Positions 43,230 through 51,588 of a stretch of DNA of 64,000 nt are shown here, piece after piece; position 1 is the first letter of the stretch, and each line of letters begins with the position of its first letter. The position numbers and the translations under genes are program-made. The notes below the pieces were generated by a model. That model did no database searches, was not told the DNA's origin, and saw nothing but the letters and a program-made list of their open reading frames with translations. Origin of the DNA: Sinorhizobium sp. 8-89 (GTDB taxonomy: Bacteria; Pseudomonadota; Alphaproteobacteria; Rhizobiales; Rhizobiaceae); NCBI RefSeq assembly GCF_030124325.1, contig NZ_JASKLR010000009.1:160494-224493 (forward strand), given 5' to 3'.

Positions 43230-43256
43230 ACTTGGAGCAATACGGAGGCAGCTGCC

Positions 43257-43643
43257 ATGATGAAGACCGGTCTCTCCGACATCTACCGAAGCTACATCGA
43301 CTGCCTGAACAAAGAGGACTGGCCGAATTTGGGCCAGTTCGTTCATGATGACGTTCATTACAACGGCGAGCAGATCGGGTTATCAGGCTATCGGGAGATG
43401 CTGGAGGGAGATTTTCGTGCGATCCCAGACCTCCATTTCGATATCCATCTGCTTATCTGCGAACCGCCTCTTGTGGCGAGCCGTCTGCGCTTCGACTGCA
43501 CGCCGACAGCACTCCTGTTTGGCCTCCATGTAAATGGAAAAAGAGTCTCGTTCACTGAGAACGTGTTCTATGAATTTGATGACGAGCGAATCAAGAAGGT
43601 GTGGTCCGTCATAGACAAGGCCGCCATCGAAGCCCAACTTTAG
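43257..43643 (+). CDS. SnoaL-like/ester cyclase family protein
   Basis: 128 residues of the NTF2-like fold: SDIYRSYIDCLNKEDWPNLGQFVHDDVHYNGEQIGLSGYREMLEGDFRAIPDLHFDIH, then FTENVFYEFDDERIKKVWSVID. This is the typical SnoaL/DUF1486 layout. GGAGGCAG precedes the tandem ATG ATG. Some members isomerise or cyclise polyketide esters, but most bacterial ones are uncharacterised. It stands alone downstream of a RIME-like element. Confidence 0.82.
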   Translation: MMKTGLSDIYRSYIDCLNKEDWPNLGQFVHDDVHYNGEQIGLSGYREMLEGDFRAIPDLHFDIHLLICEPPLVASRLRFDCTPTALLFGLHVNGKRVSFTENVFYEFDDERIKKVWSVIDKAAIEAQL

Positions 43644-43972
43644 TGCGAAAAATGCCGAAACGGTCGCTCTACGGCAAATTTTGCAGGCACGCTCGGGATC
43701 AAAATAAACGCCAACGGCGAACCGGCCAGCCCAAGGTTGAAACAGTTTCGACGCTGGCGATCCAGCAAGGGGAGGGGCGGCTTTCTGTATGTCCAGGCCG
43801 GGCGGCGCGCACGAACACCGACCGTTGCACGCCCGCTGTCCAACGGCGGCATCGGGCATGTTCTTCCGGAACTGCAGGAGGCTGTGGTAGCAATTTGATT
43901 GTGCAGCATCCTGCGTGGGAAAAACGGTGGGCGGCCTCGCCGGGGCTGTCGCCGCGGCAGGAATTGTTTAAG
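43644..43972. other. 329-base gap before the HutC-like gene
   Basis: No gene or clear regulatory structure was recognised. An open frame continues upstream into this gap from the regulator, but that part lacks regulator-like sequence. Confidence 0.4.
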
Positions 43973-44761
43973 GTGCGGGGTCAGTCACCAGCCGAGGATC
44001 CCGCCATTTCCACCGATCGTTCTTCCCAGGAGGAAAACCGTCAAGAGCAGCCGCTTTCCCTGCATCAGCGGATCCTCAGCGACGTCGAGGGGCACATCAT
44101 GTCCGGCGACTGGCCGCCGGGATATCGAATTCCTTTCGAGCACGAGTTGACGGAGCAATATGGTTGCTCGCGCATGACCGTGAACAAGGCACTCACCGAA
44201 CTCGTCAAGAAGGGATTGATCGAGCGGCGGCGTAAATCCGGCAGCTATGTCACTTTTCCGCACGTCCAGTCCGCGGTCATGGAAATCCACGACGTCAAGC
44301 TCGAGGTGCAGTCGCTCGGTCTCGAATACGGCTACCGTCTCGACGAGCGGCATGTCCGCAAGATCAGTGCTCGCGATTCGGGACGCATCGACCTGCCCGC
44401 CTCGTCGCGGTTGCTCGATATCACCTGCCTGCATTTGGCAAGCGGCCGGCCTTTTTGCCTCGAGGAACGGCTGATCAGCCTTTCGGCGGTGCCGGAGGCG
44501 GAAGCGGAGCCGTTCGATGCCGTCGCCCCCGGCTCCTGGCTGCTCGGCAAGGTGCCCTGGAGCACGGCGGAGCATCGTATCCGCGCCGTGGCGGCAAGCC
44601 GCCCGGCCGCGCAGGCCCTCGGTGTCGCGGTTGGATCCCCCTGCCTCGTCATCGAACGGCGGACCTGGAGCGGCGGTGCGCCGGTCACCAGCGTTCGACT
44701 GACCTATCCGGGCGATCGCCACGAGCTGGTCGCGGAGTTTGCGCCGAGCGCCATCGGTTGA
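43973..44761 (+). CDS. GntR/UTRA regulator, HutC-like
   Basis: About 262 residues from a GTG at 43973 (weak AGGA 11 bases upstream); an upstream extension is not protein-like. The winged helix is at about 25-95 (LHQRILSDVEGHIMSGDWPPGYRIPFEHELTEQYGCSRMTVNKALTELVKKGLIERRRKSGSYV). A UTRA domain follows (DITCLHLASGRPFCLEERLISL, WSGGAPVTSVRLTYPGDRHELVAEF), strongly resembling HutC, the histidine-utilisation repressor that senses urocanate. No hut genes are in the window, so it acts elsewhere or has another ligand. Confidence 0.85.
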   Translation: MRGQSPAEDPAISTDRSSQEENRQEQPLSLHQRILSDVEGHIMSGDWPPGYRIPFEHELTEQYGCSRMTVNKALTELVKKGLIERRRKSGSYVTFPHVQSAVMEIHDVKLEVQSLGLEYGYRLDERHVRKISARDSGRIDLPASSRLLDITCLHLASGRPFCLEERLISLSAVPEAEAEPFDAVAPGSWLLGKVPWSTAEHRIRAVAASRPAAQALGVAVGSPCLVIERRTWSGGAPVTSVRLTYPGDRHELVAEFAPSAIG

Positions 44762-45119
44762 CAGTGCGACGAAGGGGTGAATGCAGGCGTGGCGTTCCTT
44801 CTGCCGTGTCGCACTTTCGCTGCCGGGTTCGCGGCCTTTTCCCGAGATAATCGATCTCAGCTTGCGTAGCGGCGGGCGCGGGTGCACCCTTGGTAAAGCC
44901 TTGACCTCGCGAGGGGAGGGAACGGCGCCGGAGAAAGGACCGATCTCCGGCGCATTGCGCCGTGCGGGACATCTTGGCTGCCTGCATGTTCCTTGGATCG
45001 CAACGGATTTGAGGAGAAAACATGCAGCAATTCAAAGTGCTACAGCGACTCTGCGCGTCTGAAAAGACACGCCACGGCGCTGTAGGGACGTGTCATCGTG
45101 GTAGATTGGAGGATCGCCG
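44762..45119. other. 358-base intergenic stretch with RIME copy 4
   Basis: Between the HutC-like and EF-G-like genes. Apart from the repeat at 44991-45085 nothing was recognised. Confidence 0.5.
44991..45085 (-). repeat. RIME-like intergenic repeat, copy 4
   Basis: Inverted, full length: CCTTGGATC...GATTTGAGG, then CATGCAGCAATTCAAAGTGCTACAG, then a palindrome ending GGCGCTGTAG. It lies 34 bases before the EF-G-like start. Confidence 0.85.
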
Positions 45120-47081
45120 ATGCGCTGCTTCACGGTACTTGGGCCTTCGCAGACCGGAAAATCCACGCTCGTGGAAAAGCTGGGTCTGCTCGAAGGCCAG
45201 CCAAGAAAATCCGCCTCTCCCTATGGGTTGAGCGTGACGGAGTTCGAATTCGGAAACGAGGAGTGGTGTGCGCTCGACACGCCCGGAACCAATGAAGCGC
45301 TGGCGCATGTGCAGGATGCGCTTCTCGCCAGCGACGCCTGCGTGCTCTGCGTTTCGCCGGCCCCGGACGAAGCGGTGCTCGCGGCGCCTTATCTCAAGGC
45401 GATCGAGGCGTCGGGGACGCCCTGCATTCTTTTCGTCAACCGCATGGATGAGCCGAGAGAACGGCTCAGGGACGTCGTCGCCACTCTCCAGGACTATTCC
45501 AACCACCCTCTCGTGCTGCGGCAAATTCCGATCCGCGACGGCGACAAGATCATCGGCAGCTGCGACCTGATTTCGGAGCGCGCCTGGCGCTACCGGGAAG
45601 GCCAGACGTCTGCGCTTTTCGAGCTTCCAGAAAGCGTCATCGAGCGCGAGCACGAGGCACGGACCGAGTTGCTCGAACATCTTTCCGAATTCGATGACTG
45701 GCTGCTGGAAGAGCTGATCGAGGACCGCGAACCGGCGAGCGATGAGATCTATTCGATCTCGAGGCGGGTCTTGAGCGAAAACAAGATCATTCCGGTGCTC
45801 GTCGGTGCCGCAAGCCACAGCAACGGCATTCTGCGACTGATGAAGGCGCTTCGTCACGATGCGCCACGGGTCGAGGCGCTGCGAACACGCCTTGCCGCTG
45901 CCGCCGGCATCTCCGATACGACGCTCTCTGCCGTCAGCTTTCACGCCCATCATCGCCCGAGCGTCGGCAAGACCGTGCTTGTTCGCGCCCTCCAGAACGG
46001 CGTGAAGCAGGGGGCGGCCCTCGGCGGCGCCGGTCTCGGGGCTTTGCAGGATCCGGCGAACGGCCGCCCCATAGCATCGGCGACGCCGGTTCCCGGTCAG
46101 GTCTTCGCCGCAGTGAAATCCGATCACCTCATCGTGCCGTCGTTGTTGACGGCCAATGCCACGGTGGCGCCGCCGGAATGGACGGCGCCGCCAACGCCCA
46201 TGTTGGAACGCATCCTGGTGCCGGAAAGCGAGCGCGACGAAACCAAGCTCTCCGAAACGCTCGCCAAGCTTTCCGAAACCGATCGCGGGCTCAAGGTCAT
46301 GCAGGAGGAGGGGACCGGAGCGCAGCTGGTCTGCGCCCAGGGGCCGGTGCACCTGCGCGACCTCTGCCGGACGCTCTCCGACGTCTTTCACGTCGAGGTC
46401 AGCGAGCAATCGCCGAGCCCCGTTTATCGCGAGACGATCTCGAAGTCGTCGGAGGTGCATTATCGTCACCGCAAGCAGACCGGCGGCGCCGGCCAGTTCG
46501 CGGACGTGAAGCTCAGCGTTCATCCCAATGAGCGCGGCGGCGGGTTTACCTTTGCCGAAACCGTCAAGGGCGGCGCCGTTCCGAGAAACTTCATACCGGC
46601 GGTCGAAGCAGGCGCGCGCGAGGCGATGGACAAAGGCCCGCTCGGCTTCAAGGTCATCGATGTCGGCGTGACGCTGACCGACGGCCAGCATCATTCGGTC
46701 GACAGTTCGGAATACGCGTTTCGCACGGCCGGAAAGATGGGCGTCCGCCAGGCCCTCTCGCAAGCCTCGTCCGTGCTGATGCAGCCGATCTTCCGCGTGG
46801 AGATCCATATTCCTTCCGTCTATTCCGGCAGTCTCGTGCCGATCGTTTCGACACTCAAAGGGCAGGTTCTCGGTTTCGACCGGGACGAGGGCGCAAAGGG
46901 GTGGGATATCTTCCGCGCTCTCGTTCCCGGGTCCGCGCTCGACGATCTGGCACGTTCGCTGCGATCGGCCACGCAGGGGATCGGCTACTTCTCCAAGAGC
47001 TTTGATCATTTCGAGGAGCTTTATGGCAGGGAAGCGCAGAGCGTGATCACGGCGCATGGAGCGCACGCGAACGAGCATTGA
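45120..47081 (+). CDS. Elongation factor G-like protein (EF-G paralogue)
   Basis: 653 residues; GGAGG precedes the ATG. The G domain is divergent: GPSQTGKST (P-loop, residues 8-16), CALDTPGTNEAL (G3), VNRMDEP in place of NKxD (G4). Domains II-V follow (GKTVLVRALQNGVKQG; HYRHRKQTGGAGQFADVKL; ALSQASSVLMQPIFRVEIHIPSVYSGSLVPIVSTLKGQVLGFD). It is shorter than housekeeping EF-G (about 700) and lacks the usual G2 threonine region. Such EF-G-like paralogues may act in ribosome recycling or stress. Their role in rhizobia is unknown. Confidence 0.88.
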   Translation: MRCFTVLGPSQTGKSTLVEKLGLLEGQPRKSASPYGLSVTEFEFGNEEWCALDTPGTNEALAHVQDALLASDACVLCVSPAPDEAVLAAPYLKAIEASGTPCILFVNRMDEPRERLRDVVATLQDYSNHPLVLRQIPIRDGDKIIGSCDLISERAWRYREGQTSALFELPESVIEREHEARTELLEHLSEFDDWLLEELIEDREPASDEIYSISRRVLSENKIIPVLVGAASHSNGILRLMKALRHDAPRVEALRTRLAAAAGISDTTLSAVSFHAHHRPSVGKTVLVRALQNGVKQGAALGGAGLGALQDPANGRPIASATPVPGQVFAAVKSDHLIVPSLLTANATVAPPEWTAPPTPMLERILVPESERDETKLSETLAKLSETDRGLKVMQEEGTGAQLVCAQGPVHLRDLCRTLSDVFHVEVSEQSPSPVYRETISKSSEVHYRHRKQTGGAGQFADVKLSVHPNERGGGFTFAETVKGGAVPRNFIPAVEAGAREAMDKGPLGFKVIDVGVTLTDGQHHSVDSSEYAFRTAGKMGVRQALSQASSVLMQPIFRVEIHIPSVYSGSLVPIVSTLKGQVLGFDRDEGAKGWDIFRALVPGSALDDLARSLRSATQGIGYFSKSFDHFEELYGREAQSVITAHGAHANEH

Positions 47082-47143
47082 GTGAAACTTCGCGAGACCG
47101 CCGCGAGGGACATCCTCAGAGGCAGTCTCGCACCTTAAGGGCT

Positions 47144-47728
47144 TCAGACGACGAAATCGAAGCGGCCGAATTTCCCGTCGGCAGTGTTGCTGATATCGAG
47201 CAGAAGCGCATCCGAATAGAGGCGGTCCCGCGCGTTGCCCGGTTCGTTCGGAAAGAAGAGCTGCGTCGTAAGCAGCCTGCCGCCCCGGCGCTGCACGCGA
47301 AGATGGTAGTGCCGGGTCCTGCCGGAATAACGCGCGGGAACGACCGTGGCGAACCACCAGCGGCCGTTCGCATCGGTGAACTGGTGCGCACGCAGCCGGA
47401 AACCGCTCGTGTCGTAGGCGCCTGTCTCGTCGGCATGCCAGATCTCGACGAGGCTGTTGCCGAGCGGCCGGCAGTCTCTGTCGAGAACATAGCCGGCGAG
47501 CGTGATGCGCTCGCCACCGGGGGAATCGGAAAAGAGCTCATGACGCATAGGCGCGTCGGGTTTGTAGAAGGGACCTGCTGTCCGTGCGAGGGTGAGGTCG
47601 CGATCGTTGCCGCAGCCGGGCGTCAGCGGCACGCGGGGCCGTTGCGCGGCGGCCTCCTGGATGCTCGCGATGGGCAAGGCGGGGATCGCCAGAAAAGCGG
47701 TCAGCAGAGAACGTCGCGTTGGAAGCAT
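47144..47728 (-). CDS. Exported intradiol ring-cleavage dioxygenase-like protein
   Basis: 194 residues; AAGGAG precedes the ATG. The N-terminus has a twin-arginine-like signal (MLPTRRSLLTAFLAIPALPIASIQEAAA). The catalytic core of intradiol dioxygenases follows: TAGPFYKP, GYVLDRDCRPLGNSLVEIWHADETGAYD, FTDANGRWWFATVVPARYSGRTRHYHLRVQ, with Tyr/His residues suited to ferric iron binding. It is shorter than protocatechuate dioxygenase subunits. It is convergent with the EF-G-like gene. Substrate unknown; a secreted aromatic-degrading role is only a suggestion. Confidence 0.8.
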   Translation of the reverse strand: MLPTRRSLLTAFLAIPALPIASIQEAAAQRPRVPLTPGCGNDRDLTLARTAGPFYKPDAPMRHELFSDSPGGERITLAGYVLDRDCRPLGNSLVEIWHADETGAYDTSGFRLRAHQFTDANGRWWFATVVPARYSGRTRHYHLRVQRRGGRLLTTQLFFPNEPGNARDRLYSDALLLDISNTADGKFGRFDFVV

Positions 47729-47788
47729 GGCGGGCTCCTTTCACGCTCCTATCCGGCGCGGCCCGGTGCCTCGCGGCACTGCATGTCT

Positions 47789-47877
47789 GCTTAAGTCGGA
47801 GCCGATTTAAACAACATGCAGAAGTTCGAAGTGCTACACCGGCCATTGCGCGTCTGAAAAGACGCACGGCACTGTAG
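47789..47877 (-). repeat. RIME-like intergenic repeat, copy 5
   Basis: Inverted, with GCTTAAGTCGGAGCCGATTTAA, then CATGCAGAAGTTCGAAGTGCTACA and a palindrome GCGCGTCTGAAAAGACGC, ending CTGTAG. Confidence 0.8.
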
Positions 47878-48002
47878 ACATCGCCGTGCGCCGCGCCGTC
47901 TGTCGACGTTAGCACGTAATCGACGGGAGCAGCTTCACAAAGCGTTCATCGGCCCGCGACCGCGAGTGGCCCGCGCATCCTTTCGGGACGCGCGGGGGTC
48001 GT

Positions 48003-49202
48003 TTATTCCGCGGCGACGACCCGGCGGCGACGGCCGATCGTTGCCTGGGTAACAAGGAATGCCGCAAGCGCGCAGAGCGCGATGCCAGCGGCCATCGGCA
48101 GCGCCGTGCCGTCGAAGAAGATGCTGGTGATGACCATCGCCACGGCGGAGGTTACGAAATGCAGCGTCCCCATCAGCGCCGACGCGGTGCCGGCGATTTC
48201 GCCGTGATCTTCCAGCGCCAGCACTGACGACGTCGGGATGACGAGACCGAGGACGCCGTAGCCGACGAAGAGGAAGGCCGCCATGACCGGCAGTTGATTG
48301 ATGCCGAGGCTCATGACCACGAACATGCTGACCATGGTCAGCGCGAACAATATCACCGCCATCCGCATCAGCCGGACGAGTCCGAAGCGTTCGCCAAGCC
48401 AGCCGGTCGCCTGCGACACGGCGAAGAACGAGACCGCGTTGATCGAGAAGGCGAAGCTGTATTGCGTCGGCGTCAGGCCGTAGTGGTCGATCAGGACGAA
48501 GGGCGAGTTCGCCAGATAGACCAGGAAGCTCGAGATGCCGAGGCCGCCGATGAAGGCGAGCGTCAGGAAGTTGCGGTCGCCAAGGAGCAGCCGGTAGGCG
48601 GCCATGGCGCTGGCAACAGTGCTGTCCGACCGATGCTCCTTCGGCCGTGTCTCCTTGAGTTGCGTCGAAAGCAGGATGAGACCGATGACGGCGGCGATCA
48701 TCACCGCATAGAAGACGCCACGCCAGCCGTAGAATTCGATCACCGCGCTGCCGGTCAGCGGTGCGAGAATCGGGGAAATGCTGAAGACGAGCATGAGCAG
48801 CGACATCAGCCGCGCGGCCTGGACGCCCGTATGCATGTCGCGCACGACCGCGCGCGGAATGACCATGCCGGCTGCACCGCCGATGCCCTGAAGGAAGCGG
48901 AAGGCGATGAGGGTTTCGATGTCGCTCGCCACCGCGCAGCCGATGCTCGCCACCGCGAAAAGCCCGATGCCGAGATAGAGCGGTGCCTTGCGGCCCCAGA
49001 TATCCGAGAACGGGCCGTAGACGAGCTGGAACAACGCGAAGGAGATGAAGAAGGAGAGCAGGCTCAGTTGCACGACGTGGTTTTCAGCGCCGAGATCCTT
49101 GCCGATCGACGGCAGGGCCGGAAGGTACATGTCGATCGCGAAGGGTCCTATGGCCGATAACAGGCCGAGAATAATCGCAGTGCGTAGAAATGAGGTCGTC
49201 AT
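48003..49202 (-). CDS. Bcr/CflA family multidrug efflux MFS transporter
   Basis: 399 residues with 12 hydrophobic segments. The start shows the family pattern LGLLSAIGPFAIDMYLPALPSIGKDLG, with the MFS loop GPFSDIWGRKAPLYLGI. The C-terminus is basic (GRRRRVVAAE). Substrates in the family include bicyclomycin, sulfonamides and chloramphenicol-like compounds. It is divergent from a tetR-type gene with a perfect operator-like palindrome between them, so it is probably under TetR repression. Confidence 0.92.
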   Translation of the reverse strand: MTTSFLRTAIILGLLSAIGPFAIDMYLPALPSIGKDLGAENHVVQLSLLSFFISFALFQLVYGPFSDIWGRKAPLYLGIGLFAVASIGCAVASDIETLIAFRFLQGIGGAAGMVIPRAVVRDMHTGVQAARLMSLLMLVFSISPILAPLTGSAVIEFYGWRGVFYAVMIAAVIGLILLSTQLKETRPKEHRSDSTVASAMAAYRLLLGDRNFLTLAFIGGLGISSFLVYLANSPFVLIDHYGLTPTQYSFAFSINAVSFFAVSQATGWLGERFGLVRLMRMAVILFALTMVSMFVVMSLGINQLPVMAAFLFVGYGVLGLVIPTSSVLALEDHGEIAGTASALMGTLHFVTSAVAMVITSIFFDGTALPMAAGIALCALAAFLVTQATIGRRRRVVAAE

Positions 49203-49373
49203 GATGATGCTCTTTCAGAAACCGCGAAGGCAGAGCCGGATGTACCTGCCGGCCCATCGCTGTCGCTAAAGGTTGAAATGGAAAAGCAGCCACTGGAACT
49301 GCCTGGATACGGCTTGGGAGGATCACATCGGCGCGGCGACTGCTTGTGTCAAATAAATTGGACACACGTGTAA

Positions 49374-49395
49374 AATTAGACACCATTGTCTAATT
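49374..49395. promoter_or_regulatory. Putative TetR operator
   Basis: AATTAGACA at 49374-49382 and TGTCTAATT at 49387-49395 are a perfect 9-bp inverted repeat around CCAT. It is between the divergent MFS and TetR genes, 26 bases before the TetR start. An imperfect related repeat (TGTC...GGACA) lies at 49347-49364. Confidence 0.75.
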
Positions 49396-49420
49396 CGTCA
49401 ACACGTCTTATTTTCAGGGC

Positions 49421-50119
49421 ATGAAAAAACCGAACGCGCGGCAACCGAAGACAGGCGGCCCCACCCAGAAAGGCCAATGCGCCAAACGCGTCTCGATATT
49501 GGACGCCGCCGCCGACGTGTTTTGCCGTGAAGGCTTTGCCGGCGCCAGCATCGACGAAATCGCGATGGAAGCCTGCGTCTCTCGGCAGACCGTCTACAAT
49601 CACTACCGCGAAAAAGAGACGCTGTTCATGGCGGTCGTCCAGGACATCATGGACCGCGCCAACGCCGCGCTGTTTTCCATTCTGGCGACCTTTCCCGACA
49701 ACGGCGAAAATCTCGAAGACGATCTGACCGCCTTTGCCGTCCGTCTCAACAAGAACTGCGTGTGCAATCACGACGGAAAATTCATCCGCAAGCTGGTGCA
49801 GACGGAGGGCGAGCGTTATCCGCATCTCTTCGAGATCTGGCGCCAGCAGGGACCGGGCAAGATCGGAACCGCTCTGTCGGCGCTCTTTGCCCGGCTTTCC
49901 CATGTCGCGCGACTGGACATCGACGACTTCGACCTTGCCGCCAAACAGTTCCTCGCTCTGGTCAATGCCGATCTGCCGGCGAGCGGCTTCTTCGGTGGAG
50001 CGCCGACGGATGAGGAACTCGAGAAGGCCGCCCGCGCGGCGGTGCGGACGTTCCTCCGCGCCTATGGCGGAAAGCCGGCCACAGGCGCAGGGCAAGAACT
50101 CCGCGAAGAGCCGGTCTAG
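49421..50119 (+). CDS. TetR family transcriptional regulator
   Basis: 232 residues. The N-terminal helix-turn-helix is at about 20-70 (SILDAAADVFCREGFAGASIDEIAMEACVSRQTVYNHYREKETLFMAVVQDI), followed by an all-helical ligand domain with a TetR_C-type C-terminus. CAGGGC precedes the ATG. It is divergently transcribed from the Bcr/CflA pump and likely represses it until an inducer binds. Confidence 0.92.
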   Translation: MKKPNARQPKTGGPTQKGQCAKRVSILDAAADVFCREGFAGASIDEIAMEACVSRQTVYNHYREKETLFMAVVQDIMDRANAALFSILATFPDNGENLEDDLTAFAVRLNKNCVCNHDGKFIRKLVQTEGERYPHLFEIWRQQGPGKIGTALSALFARLSHVARLDIDDFDLAAKQFLALVNADLPASGFFGGAPTDEELEKAARAAVRTFLRAYGGKPATGAGQELREEPV

Positions 50120-50121
50120 AG

Positions 50122-50163
50122 CAATTCCAGGAAAAGCGTGTAACGACTTTCCGTCAGCAATTG
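50122..50163. repeat. Short palindromic repeat, second copy
   Basis: CAATTCCAGGAAAAGCGTGTAACG...CAATTG; it shares its outer sequence with the element at 34993-35033. It follows the TetR stop by two bases. Confidence 0.6.
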
Positions 50164-50171
50164 CGGGCCAA

Positions 50172-50201
50172 ATCATTTCATTGTTTCAATAATGAAATGA
50201 T
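50172..50201. terminator. Perfect AT-rich hairpin between convergent genes
   Basis: ATCATTTCATT at 50172-50182 and AATGAAATGAT at 50191-50201 form an 11-bp perfect stem around an 8-base loop. It lies between the ends of the TetR gene and the leftward flavoprotein gene and is a likely bidirectional terminator. Confidence 0.65.
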
Positions 50202-50216
50202 CCTGATCGGACTCCG

Positions 50217-51425
50217 CTACCGCTGCAGCCAGGTTTCGATCCCGCGTGCCGCAGCGCGTCCGGTGGCAAAGCAGGCGGTCAGCAGATAGCCCCCGGTCGG
50301 GGCTTCCCAGTCGAGCATTTCGCCGGCGACGAAAACCCCCGGAAGCGCCTTCAGCATAAAGCCGTCATCGATGGCGTCGAGACGAACGCCTCCCGCCGAC
50401 GAGATCGCCTCCGCAATCGGCCGGGGTCTGAGAACCGGTATCGGCAAGGCCTTGATCAGCCCGGCGAGATGCTGTGGTTCAGCGTGAGGTGCGGCGGGTG
50501 CCATTTCCCTGACCAGCGCGGCCTTGACGCCGGCAAGGCCGGCAGCTTTGCGAAGACGGTTGGAAAAGCTCGCTCTGCCGTGCTGCCGCGCAAGATCACG
50601 GGCAAGCCGTTCGACCGTTCGTCCGGGCACGAGATCGAGGACGAGCGCTGCCTCGCTATTGCTTTCCAGCGCGTCGCGCAAGCTCGACGCATGGGCATAG
50701 ACGAGGCTGCCCTCGATGCCGTGCCGCGTCACCACGAATTCGCCCGGGAAGACGCCGGCACCGGAGGCGGCCGTGATGGACTTCACCGGCTCGCCCGCGA
50801 AACGCTCGCGAAAGGTCTCGCTCCAGGCGACGTCGAAGCCGCAATTCGCGGGTCGAAAATCGCTGATTTCGACGCCTCTGTCGCGCAGTAAGGACAACCA
50901 GCCGGCATCGGAGCCGAGTCGCGGCCAGCTTGCGCCGCCGAGCGTCAGCACGGCGGCATCGCAATGGACGATTGCCCGCCCCTCCGGCGTTTCGAAGACA
51001 TAGCCGCCGTCGTCGAAACCCGACCAGCGATGGCGGGTGAGAATCCGGACGCCCTGCGCCTCCAGCCTGCGCAGCCAGGCGCGCAGCAGCGGCGAGGCCT
51101 TCATGACCTTCGGAAAGACGCGGCCCGAGGAGCCGACAAAGGTTTCCGTGCCGAGCTCGGCGGCCCAGGCTCGCACATCGTTCGGCGTGAAGGCATCGAG
51201 GGCGGGGCGCAATCGATCCGACGCGGAGCCGAAGCGCGTCGCGAAATGCGCATAATCCTCGGCGTGGGTAATGTTTAGACCGGATTTTCCGGCGAGCAGG
51301 AACTTGCGCCCGACCGTCGGCATGCTGTCATAGACGCTCACGGAATGGTCGAGGCGGGACAGCACGTCCGCCGCCATGAGGCCGGCGGGCCCGCCGCCGA
51401 TGATCGCGATCTCTCTTTTTTTCAT
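50217..51425 (-). CDS. HI0933/BaiN-type NAD(P)/FAD-dependent oxidoreductase (TIGR03862-like flavoprotein)
   Basis: 402 residues from the ATG at 51425. FAD-binding IAIIGGGPAGLMAADVLSRLDHSVSVYDS at the N-terminus, GRKFLLAGKSGLNITH, and the C-terminal GEMLDWEAPTGGYLLTACFATGRAA, typical of HI0933-like flavoproteins. The physiological substrate of this group is not established. A longer reading upstream overlaps the LacI gene and lacks protein character. Confidence 0.87.
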   Translation of the reverse strand: MKKREIAIIGGGPAGLMAADVLSRLDHSVSVYDSMPTVGRKFLLAGKSGLNITHAEDYAHFATRFGSASDRLRPALDAFTPNDVRAWAAELGTETFVGSSGRVFPKVMKASPLLRAWLRRLEAQGVRILTRHRWSGFDDGGYVFETPEGRAIVHCDAAVLTLGGASWPRLGSDAGWLSLLRDRGVEISDFRPANCGFDVAWSETFRERFAGEPVKSITAASGAGVFPGEFVVTRHGIEGSLVYAHASSLRDALESNSEAALVLDLVPGRTVERLARDLARQHGRASFSNRLRKAAGLAGVKAALVREMAPAAPHAEPQHLAGLIKALPIPVLRPRPIAEAISSAGGVRLDAIDDGFMLKALPGVFVAGEMLDWEAPTGGYLLTACFATGRAAARGIETWLQR

Positions 51426-51588
51426 CCGCCCGTCCGACACCCGAATCCTTGCCTGCACTCTTTGCCGGGACTTTTGGCCTGCTCGGGCATGCCGTGCAAG
51501 GGTATGTCGGGCAAGCTGGTCGACGTCGCCGGCCTCTCTGCCCCTACGTCGGTATCCGAAAATGCCGCCAGGCCCTTGTCGAGTGGGG

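Noticed and set aside
43601..43972. N-terminal extension of the HutC-like protein
   Set aside because: The upstream codons are Arg-rich without regulator similarity. HutC-type proteins start shortly before the winged helix.
45093..47357. 754-codon open frame opposite to the EF-G-like gene
   Set aside because: It mirrors the EF-G-like gene, which has clear domains. The antisense translation has no recognisable domain.
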